Origin: Ochotona curzoniae
Lineage: Eukaryota; Chordata; Mammalia; Lagomorpha; Ochotonidae
Length of the DNA stretch: 64,000 bases
Direction of reading: 5' to 3'
Assembly: GCF_017591425.1 (NCBI RefSeq)
Contig: NW_024466512.1
Span: 14,015,001 to 14,079,000 of the forward strand
Made by a program: the position numbers and the translations under genes. The notes under the pieces are model-generated. The model searched no databases, was not told the origin of the DNA, and saw only the letters and a list, made by a program, of their open reading frames with translations. Positions 55,396 through 64,000 of the stretch are shown piece by piece (position 1 is the stretch's first letter; each line of letters opens with the position of its first letter).

Positions 55396-56952
55396 TACAC
55401 TTTTTCACAACTTGCTCAGTGACTTCACAGCCTGGCTCTGACTGATTTCCTCTGGTGTCATCATCTGCTCTGATGTCCTCCCTGGATAACCAAGAATTGC
55501 TTTGTTGAGATTAAACTAGTCAATTAAGTCTTGTTAGGATCCAGGCTGTTGAACATCTGATCTGAATATAGGGGGAGATATTTCTGGCTACACCCTACAA
55601 ATAACATCACAGACCTATAGTAAAACAATTTGGTTCAGGTTATTAGACTCTGATACATAAACACTCTTATTGGCACTAAGCTGTTGGCCTTTTGGCTGCT
55701 TTTATGTGATACTTCAGCATTTTATGTTTACTTTGAGAAGTTTGCGAAGACTTTCCATCAAGGAGGGCTGACTGTCACATAAAGCTTGGTCCTTTGCACC
55801 ATTTCCAGCTATTCACTCCGAGCTTTCCTGGAACAACTCGGTGTTGAGAACTTGGAGACCCAGCTTGGAGGGCAATTGAGCATGTGACTGTCTCCAAACA
55901 TGAGCCTCATCTAGAGATTATTTTGTAATTTAAAGAAATGAATACCAGATGGAAATTCAGCTGGCTTGCTAGAGGTCTCAATTCCAAGTGCACGTTAGAA
56001 TAAATGCAGAGAGCTTTAAAGGATTGAAGCAACTGTTTCAAATAGGATTTCTGACAGTTTGTGGGATGGAATTGGACGTTAGTGTTTGTTTTTAAAACTT
56101 CTAGTGATTCTAATGAATTAATGAATTGGAAAGAATGAAATATGGGTCCTCTCTACTTACCGTTATTGGCCACTTTGGGACAAGTGAGACTAGTTTCAGA
56201 TCTGGAGTTCAGTGCTTAAGAGCTATGTGATCTTATCATGGAATTGCTCTTGAATTGGTGGCTCAGCAGGTGCGTGGAAGGCTTGGGTGGAGTGGAGGAG
56301 TAGGAGTAAGAGGTCGGCCTCAGTGGTGGTTAGCAGTAAAAGGGTGCATTGTTCATAGGAAACTGAAGACAAATGCAAGTGGATAAAAAATGTTTGTTTT
56401 CACCATGCGTTAGTAATTTTAAACCTTGTTCTAATGATCCCTCTTTTATGTGTGATGTCGCTTTCCTCAGTTTTAGTTACTAAAGAGTAAATGAAATATT
56501 CTAGGAGTAATCAATTGAGAAATGTTAAATTGAGTGTTATTCTTAGTGTGATGGCTCTTTGGCATCCTTCTCTGTCCTTCCGTTCAGCTGATCTGTGGTA
56601 TAATACAGGGCCTGCCCACTAGTTGCTTAGTAGCTGGCATGGTTATCAGTCTTACTGTTGGGTAGCTAGTGCTAAAGTGGTGATACTGTCCATTTTTTAT
56701 AGTACCTTATTTTACTTCTCTTACCTGTAACTCTTGTTCACCTATTGTGCACCGTTTATAAATTGAATTTAGTCACAGGCATGTTGGGTCATACTTCAAA
56801 AAAATCCATAGGAAAACAGAATTGGAAAATAGGTTTATTTATGTGCAAACATTTTTGAAATCTTTGCTTTTGAAATTTCTCCAGTAGGCTCATGGAAAAG
56901 CATATTATGAAACATCTGAATTGATTTCAGAATTTTGGGAGTCAAATATTTT
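55396..56952. other. Mostly unassigned stretch, weak MIR
   Basis: A plus-strand MIR scrap is possible at 56,190-56,260 (GAGTTCAGTGCTTAAGAGCT, then ATGTGATCTTATCATGG). No gene recognised. Confidence 0.35.
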
Positions 56953-57237
56953 TTTTTAAAGATTTATTTTTATTGTTTTCTCATTGGAAAGGCGGATATA
57001 CAGAGAGGAGAGACAGAGAGGAAGATCTTCCGTCCGATCCGAAGCCAGGAGCCTCTTCCGGGTCTCCCACGCGGGTGCAGGTTCCCAAAGCTTTGGGCCG
57101 TCCTCGATTGCTTTCCCGGGCCACAGGCAGGGAGCTGGAAGGGAAGCGGGGCTGCCGGGATTAGAACTGGTGCCCATATGGGATCCCAGGCGTGCAAGGC
57201 GAGGACCTTTAACCACTTGCGCCATTGTGCCGGGCCC
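56953..57237 (-). mobile_element. Young C-repeat SINE (subfamily B) with a 44-bp internal deletion
   Basis: Near-intact copy with markers GCAGGTTCCC and GACCTTTAACC. Flanks GGAGTCAAATATTTT are identical at 56,938-56,952 and 57,240-57,254. Compared with the copy at 23,844-24,192 it lacks the segment between two CCGAT words, leaving CTTCCGTCCGATCCGAAGCC at about 57,028. Several CpGs remain. Confidence 0.95.
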
Positions 57238-57254
57238 AAGGAGTCAAATATTTT

Positions 57255-57534
57255 AAATCCAATTTTTCTACAAGCATTTTTTTTGTAATAACCTTGTTTT
57301 TATAGGAGGAAAGCATAGCACATCTGGAGTTTGGCACGCTGTGAAGTCCAGGAAGTCACTAGGAGCCCTGCAACCTGTTTCACATGGGTAAACAGGCCTG
57401 TATTGCACTGGCAGAACAGTCTTGCATTCGGTGAAGTGGAGGTGAAGATTGATGTCAGTGGGGTTGTCTTTACAATTTAGAGAGAGTTGAAATGTCTTGA
57501 TCACTGTCATTGGGTTTCTCTCTAGCCAAATTCT
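57255..57534. other. Unassigned stretch
   Basis: Nothing recognised. Confidence 0.4.
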
Positions 57535-57700
57535 CTGGCTTACATCCTGACTCCAGCATCATAAACTTAAGCAATTTCTTAGCATTTCTCTGTGAATTTT
57601 TCCTACCTGCAAAACATGGGAAGAAATCACCTATTTCAAAGCATCACCAGGCACATAGTAATTCCTCGATAAATCAACAGTTGTTCTATTTAACATTAAT
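57535..57700 (+). mobile_element. MIR
   Basis: ACTTAAGCAATTTCTTAGC, TTTTTCCTACCTGCAAAACA, CACCAGGCACATAGTAATTC and TCGATAAATCAACAGTTG follow MIR to its 3' end. Confidence 0.68.
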
Positions 57701-57711
57701 GTTTGCTCTAC

Positions 57712-57830
57712 AGATAATGAGCATTTGTTAAGCATCTATATTTCTAAGAACTGCCACTTACTTCTACACTTACCCAAATTTTGTAGATTATTTAACAGTA
57801 AAGATGTGAAAGTGAACCCTCAACCTCCCT
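57712..57830 (-). mobile_element. MIR fragment
   Basis: GATAATGAGCATTTGTTAAG, CATCTATATTTCTAAG and GATTATTTAACAGTAAAGAT resemble the reverse complement of MIR. With the preceding copy it forms an inverted MIR pair. Confidence 0.5.
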
Positions 57831-58124
57831 TGCTGTCAGTTCCTGTTACACCTCTAAAAGTCTCATGCATTCATTCCTTGTCTCACATTTTATCCATGAT
57901 GAAACCAGGGCTTCATGATCAGCATTTTGGATGAGCTGTGGCTGGCCTCCTGCCACCTTCCTCAAGTACTATGAAATCCATTTTTTTTTCTTAATGCAGA
58001 TTCTCAGGAAAGAAAGTTGACATGTTACCAATAGGTAAGGGACTCTAGCTAAAATATTGAATTGTGAATTGTTACATCACTTGATCATTAATTCTAAAGA
58101 TCATGGATTATAATAACACTTTTT
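57831..58124. other. Unassigned stretch
   Basis: Nothing recognised. Confidence 0.4.
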
Positions 58125-58260
58125 CTCAGTCATGGCACACTGCATGCCCCGAGAGCTTTGCCTGCATCATCTCATTTAATTCTCATGACAACTTCTAGGT
58201 TTAATTGCTTATTTTGCCAGGTAAGATAAATTCAAGCAAGGTCTTTATCTGGTAAGTCTA
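58125..58260 (-). mobile_element. MIR fragment
   Basis: CATCATCTCATTTAATTCTC, ATGACAACTTCTAGG and CAAGCAAGGTCTTTATCTGG match the reverse complement of MIR. Confidence 0.62.
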
Positions 58261-58309
58261 GTGAATGTAAGTGGCAGCCTGTACACTAACCCTCTGTCCC
58301 TCAAAATCC

Positions 58310-58840
58310 ACTTAGGTATTCACAGCCACTGCCATCAGTGTGTTGCACTACGCATCACCTCCTTCCAGCACATGGTATCTGTAGTACCGCTAACTGCGGG
58401 GCAACAGCTACCAAGTCTTTCCATCTGTAGTTCTCCATTTGGAATTCAGAGGCAGCACCTGAGTTCCAACGCCTCCAAAAGGTACAGTTTCTTGGGGGAG
58501 CCTCACCAACTTCGCTTGGCAGTTTGGTGGTCCGCATCCTACAAGGAGGTTGTTCTCTTTGCCGTCCCCATACTCAAAGCACCGGGGCATGAGCTGGCAC
58601 CTGGGACACGTTCGAGTTGCCCCTCTCTGCTTAGGTCACGGTATAGAGTGTTTCTTCTGGTTGAGGCTTCTGTTGGCATCTGGAACCATGCTTTTGTTAT
58701 TTTCCATCTCCACCCACACACCCTCCGTCGTCTTCGGATGTGTTTTCCCAGCCCCTTTCTTCACAGATGCATTTGCATACAGTCATTTTCTAACTCATTA
58801 TCACAGTGGCCACTACAATTACAATTGGCTTCTTAATTCA
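58310..58840. other. CpG-retaining segment with a 191-codon open frame
   Basis: Fourteen CpGs fall in 58,351-58,736, far more than in the surrounding kilobases. A plus-strand frame is open for 191 codons (58,261-58,836, starting in or beside the MIR). Its translation is rich in Ser, Leu, His and Arg and shows no domain, repeat or signal that I recognise. Minus-strand frames of 60 codons also occur, so composition rather than selection may explain the openness. It could be a young lineage-specific repeat, an LTR piece or a regulatory element. I cannot decide. Confidence 0.35.
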
Positions 58841-61334
58841 TAGCTGCTCTAATCATTATGACAATTATGGGTAATTCACAGTGGCTCTTATTGTTATCAT
58901 TATTATTCACTTATTCACTTTTATTTTAATGTAATTATGGCTTAAGCCAGGGCATCGCAGGCCTCCACAGGGTGAGGGTACACTGTGCAATGTGGTGCAA
59001 TCAAAATAATATGGGCCTCCTTATTGCAAAAACAATATTATTATAATAAAGGAAGTTGAAAAGAAAAACATCACTTGTAATTTTACCCGTCTTGCAAAAC
59101 TGGTCTGATTTTTGCCATGTTTCTTTCTAAATTAGCTGCACGCTTTTACAGCAGAGTAATTGCAGTAGGACAGAGATTTTATGTATTTTTGCAGTTAATA
59201 CCATGCCAGATACAGTTTCCAAGTTGTTTTACTATCCCCATAAATTTTATGTTCCATTCCAATTTGAGTTTCTAGCTTCATGACCTTCAGCCTGTTAACA
59301 CAGCAGGTTGAAGCTATGAGCTATAGCCAAAAATATAGCTATATTGAATTTTGAGCCATTGAAAATCTCTTACAATGTTCTGCTACTCTCTAAAATTTTG
59401 TGAGGAGTCGATGAGAAGGGAAATATGCAAATATGAAACAAAGGATCCTGAAGTTATTTTCAATACGTGCTACACCTGTTTCCCCTCCCCTCAAGTTTCG
59501 ATTCGGCTGATCTATCTGTGATCAATGGGAGCAGAAAACTTTGGTAGTTGAGGTTCCTTTCCAAGAAGCAGATACTTACTAAAAATCAGCACTTAGCACA
59601 GGAATTTTGTGAGCTGAATCCTGCAAAATCATAGCGTTGAGATAGAGTGGGAATGAGGTCACAGCTGCCACTTTGCAAGGTAGGTCTAGTGATAACATAA
59701 GAATGGTTGATCTTCCACATTCTTGTTCTCACACCCAGAGACTTGTTTTTATTTTAGAAACACCAACCTTCTGATTTTACAGATAGGGAAAAATGTTAAA
59801 CTGCAAGGTATATTTAAAAAGTTTAAAACATCCTCCACAACTACACTCAAAAAAGTTACTTCACTTTTAGATGACAACTACCATGATCTATGACAGTTTG
59901 TGCTCTGCCTTTCGCACTGCTATTTATGTGGCTTTGATTTGTAAGCCCTGCAACGTTATCCATCAAATAAATGTTCTTTAACTGTACTAGTTCAGGTTGT
60001 GTCATCAAATGAACAATGTAGTCCCTATTCACTATTGGTTGTGCCCAGGCACCATCTGTACCATCAGTCCTTTGTGAAAGTTATGGCAAATAAATCACTG
60101 GCCAATAGGAGGCAGGAGAAGGTGACTCAAGTCTGCCTCTCCAACAGTGATGGAAGGGTGTGTGAAAAGCTTTATGGATGAAATAGGAGAAAGCTACTGT
60201 GTGCAAGAGCCCAGTAAGGGATGTACTGATGAGAGAGGCGTAGGGATCAGGCTAATGTGCATAAAGGACTTGGTGCTCACTTCTGCAAAGGCTTTGAGAT
60301 ATTTAAGTTCCAGTGAAATCCTAATTTCTTTGGGTCTAGTGGCCAAATGTTCCTCCTCCTCTGTGTGCCCAGTTTCTGCACTATGCATATTCCATTGGCA
60401 GGTGTCCTAGTGTCCTAAAACGCCAGGACTTCAAAACTATGATGAGATCCATTGTTAAAGCACAGGTAGTGACTTTGGGGAATCTTAACAAGAGGAAGTC
60501 TGCCAAAGGAACAGGCTAGTGTCAGTGGGATATTCAGATTGTGGGTTTTACTATTACATTCAGTAATAAAGAACATCCGTTAAAATTCCATTTTCTACTT
60601 TGCAAACACTTCTCAGGACAGATTCCCAAAAGTGAGAATCATAGGCAATAAGCTGCCTAATAACACATGAATTGTCCCTTGAGTATGCCTAACCGTGGTT
60701 GAGGCATCTTGATGTAACTTGCAACACGTAACCCTCATTTCTTTAAGACAGCCTGTGTTTTGCTTATAGTTGCGGTAGACCATTCAATTCCTTAAAATCT
60801 GAGCAGATTACAGGGATTTTTGCAAATAGGAAAAAATCTCATAACACTTTGTGAGCAAGTAAATAATACTTTTACAGAACTTCCCCGTCTCTCCCGCTCC
60901 ATTTTCTCTGTTCCTCTTTCCTTTGCAAGCTTTGCCATTGGAGTCGGGGAGTAAAGAGCAAGGAAGGAAGGTATAAACATGCTCTATAGCTTTGTCACAC
61001 TTCGCTTCTCATATCTAAGGCAAACCAAGATGCAGAAAGGAGAGCAGAAGAGGGATGGGGAGAGCTGGAATTGATCCTAGTAGGTATTATAAAGATTTAG
61101 TCCAAGGGCAACCAATTCTTGTTTCCCTCACAGTATGGCTGATAGGGCTGAGACCCCTGACTGTTCAGCTGCCCAGTTGGAATGCTGACTCCTCTCTGTG
61201 GGCCCTGTGACCCTCAATCTGATGTATCAGGGCACAATTTCTGTTGCCAAAAAAGAGTTAACCTATTACATGTCACAGAACAAATCAGAAAAGTCTACTG
61301 CAAAGGGATGGCTTTTGTAATAAGCTAATCAAAA
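58841..61334. other. 2.5-kb stretch with no recognised gene or young repeat
   Basis: No gene. Possible small MIR scrap at about 59,750-59,805 (CTGATTTTACAGATAGGG). Overlapping frames at 60,147-60,410 are on both strands and unsupported. Confidence 0.4.
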
Positions 61335-61560
61335 CAATAAAACCAGCTAACATTCATGGAATGCTCACTGTGATACCAGGAGTGTGTCTACCTTGTTTAA
61401 CCCTTATGGCAGTCCCACAAAGAAGGTAATATCTTTATGAATGAGGATGGCATAGTTTAAGTACCTTGCCCAAGATCACAGACCAGAGATGTCAAAGCTG
61501 CAGGATCTGGAGGCAGGAGGTGTGACTGTGGAGCTCATGGTGTCCACACTGAGGTATGAG
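61335..61560 (-). mobile_element. MIR, nearly full length
   Basis: CTAACATTCATGGAATGCTC, TTGTTTAACCCTTATGGCAG, AGAAGGTAATATCTTTATGA and CCTTGCCCAAGATCACAGAC match the reverse complement of MIR from its 3' end to its core. Confidence 0.72.
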
Positions 61561-64000
61561 AGGAACGGGAGCCACCTTTGCCATGATTAATTCAGCCCAC
61601 TCCTAAATTCCTTCCTGAGCAGTGACAGGTCTCTCTACCTGTTCCTGGTTGAAGACATAGTTTTAGGACTCGACTTGCAATGTCAAGTACAGCACGGTCA
61701 TGCACAGGAGTGGGGTGGTGCTTCCCTTGTACTTCTGAACTTAGATTATCCACTGAGTGGCCTGTGGCAAGAAGAAAAAAATTCTGAATTCCCTTTGTTC
61801 TTTCCTTTTATGTTGCCCAAAGGAAAACCAAAGCAAAAAAATGTTCTTTGAAGCCATTTTCTATATGAAAAAATAAACAGAACCCTCTGTAGTGGAAGCT
61901 TCCAACCTGGAAGCAGGGTTTTGGTAATGCTTCCTTGATTGCCGGTGCCCCTGGGGACAGCTGTGTGCTCGAAAGAGGGGCACAGAGCCCTCAGCCAGAG
62001 CCACACATTCTGTTCATCTCACTTGCCAAAATACAGTCCCATCAAGAGCTGTTCTTTCAAAGTATATGAACAAGATGTTTTGAGCATCTTTTAAATAATT
62101 AAAATTCAATTAAAATATTAAACAGGAAAAGTCTGATCCTTGCGTACAGAATGGCAGCGACTATGGTTTGAAGTCATGAGGATCATGGGAGAGGAAAAAG
62201 TTGATGTTGAAGAGTGAACCTTGCAGTAACCTCTGGGGAGCTTGTGGGGCTTTCTTGCCCACCCCCCTTTTCTTCCTCCAACATGTGCCCATGCATGTAC
62301 ACACACATGCACAATCCTTTGTTGATGAGCATGTTTTGACATGTATGGTAACTGGTTGCCCTGAAGATACTTCTGTACCTAGGTATGACCTTATAACTCC
62401 AGATAGCTTCTTCAGAAACCTGTACCGTGTGTCTTCTAACCTCAACTTCCAAGAAAGATCAGTGTCCCCATCACCATAGGCTCTGACTTGGGGCCTCGTG
62501 TTTCTGGCTCTCTTAGAAAGACTTCCTCGGTTGATGAAGGAATGAGACTGACAGTATAACCCTATGGGCCAACATAAGCAGCATCTTGTTTGGCCTGTAT
62601 TATGCCTGCATCATACTAAATCCCATGAGATTGACATGGAAGTTTGCCATGTTTGCTTTTCTTGGAGAGCTGAATGATCAAATGGCATGGGCAAGGCCTT
62701 CTCCCTTGATTTACCCTTTTTTGACACTGAGCAGAGATAGCTTTGCTTAATCATAGCCTCTCTGGCTCTATTGCCACATGGTGATTTCTTCGCAGTTTTG
62801 TTGGGCAGTGCTGATTTAAAGGTTTGCAGGCAAACGGGATTCTGGGAGCTTCTCTGGTTCAGTGATCATAATCGACCTGGCCTAGTGGAGTCTCTCTGGA
62901 CCATAGATCTGCTGCCTGTCACTTCTGCTCAGTGGGCCGAATGACCAGGGCAGGGTAGTGGTAAAGAGAGGCTGCTTGTAGTCACTCTATAGGGAATGTG
63001 TTATGTGCCAAACTCAACATTATCACCACCTAGGCCAAAGGGGTCTGAATGAGGAAATGACTCAACCTTCTATGCACCTGCCCATTTCCTAACATCTCAT
63101 GGTTTGGTTGCTGAATGGTTTGTTGACAGGATGATTATATTAGTTTCTCAGCTGAACTATTTTTATCCTGTATCAACTCTTGATCTCATACTTGTCTCCC
63201 TGTCATGGAATACGGCTTTACCTAGACCTGCCAGGAAAGCGAATGTGCCAGCATTTTGTCTACATACATACAGTTGCCTTCTTGCCCTCTATAACCTTCG
63301 CTTTTTTGTCCTAAAATTGTTTCATAAAGGTCTTAACTGTAAGGGGAACAATCCTTGGAGCCCTTTCCCTGACCTCTACTATCGCTCTCCTGCCTCTCTC
63401 GTCAAGCAGACCTCTACATTTTCTCACAGTCATGAAAAAAAAAATCCTCTGCTGCTGTGATGCAATGCCTAGAGAGATTAGATGTGCCATTCAAGATCCA
63501 ACGCCTCTTTTGATTCCAGTGTTCTATCCCATGCACTGATCTGGCAGCCAAATGTTTATCTGGAGTATTCAAATAGAGAGTGGAATGTAATTGTATAGAA
63601 TGGACTATTTTACTTCTCTTCCTCCCTCAGCCAGGTTTTGGTTCACTGCAAGGTTAACATCAAAAGACTTTGATCCACTCCAGCTAGAACAATGGCTCTG
63701 AGGCTGTTTCAATGCAAATGATTTATCAGTAGATAGAATTGTTCCTGGCATGCTTCTTACTCATTGCCCCATAGATGTTTCATGCCAGAGAGCATGCACT
63801 GGGTGACCAGCATGCTGTTTGAACACACTCTAAATCAGAAACACAAATGATAGCTGTGAAAGCTGATTGCTAACATGTGCCTGACTCTGTCTCTCCTCTC
63901 TTTCGTTCTAACTGGCTTTGAAGGCTGAACAGAGAAGAAACTCTGTGGCTGGAGGTAACTCCCATAGCTCCTTGAATTGGGCTCTGGCCCATTCCTCAAA
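61561..64000. other. 2.4-kb stretch with no recognised gene or repeat
   Basis: No SINE, L1, LTR or RNA gene recognised. Frames at 62,118-62,479 overlap on both strands. The 118-codon plus frame at 63,104-63,460 lies in C/T-rich sequence and has no domain. Confidence 0.4.

Noticed and set aside
63104..63460. 118-codon plus frame at the right end
   Set aside because: No domain or homology recognised and no splice or polyadenylation context. Length is possible by chance in a 64-kb window.

Overview
The window looks like non-coding DNA (intergenic or deep intron) from a lagomorph, most probably a pika (Ochotona). The main clue is a tRNA-derived SINE of the lagomorph C-repeat family. Five near-intact copies carry the pika-type head (GGCCCGGCGC then GGTGGCGCAAGTGG), a B-box (GGTTCTAATCC) and an AATAAA-rich tail. 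About 25 older, CpG-depleted relatives are scattered around them. Lagomorph-type L1 pieces support the same origin. The species call rests on remembered consensus sequences, not on a search.

I found no protein-coding gene I can support. The open frames present are short, lack recognisable domains, and mostly lie inside repeats. Two unconfirmed gene-like signals are recorded: a possible 3' terminal exon on the minus strand at about 8,725-8,997, and an 82-codon stop-free minus-strand frame at about 22,131-22,376.

Layout. 0-2.1 kb: the 5' part of a minus-strand L1 (5'UTR and ORF1), split by a young SINE with perfect 17-bp target duplications. 2.6-2.9 kb: a Tigger-like DNA transposon remnant. 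4.3-7.8 kb: a tail-to-tail SINE pair, a MER5-like scrap, an L1-type 3' end on the minus strand and an L1 3' end on the plus strand. 9.2-17.3 kb: SINEs, an L1 3' region and a MaLR LTR. 18.6-24.7 kb: MIR and L2-like fossils, then a run of minus-strand SINEs, two of them young. 25-32.6 kb: MIR, MaLR, L2-like, hAT-Charlie and L1M fossils. 32.6-36.96 kb: no clear repeats. 36.97-42 kb: a solo retroviral LTR, two L1 3' ends, and an old L1 carrying three SINEs. 43.5-57.2 kb: a CA microsatellite, scattered SINEs, MIRs, hAT-Charlie, a MaLR LTR, a TC-rich SINE, an AT-palindrome tract and another young SINE. 57.2-64 kb: only old MIRs, no lagomorph SINE, and one CpG-retaining segment with a 191-codon open frame.

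The elements do not work together as a pathway. The window is a record of successive retrotransposition. Its main interest is in nested insertions, SINE subfamily differences, structural DNA motifs and a few unexplained segments. Repeat boundaries without a stated target duplication are approximate, to about 5-20 bases.
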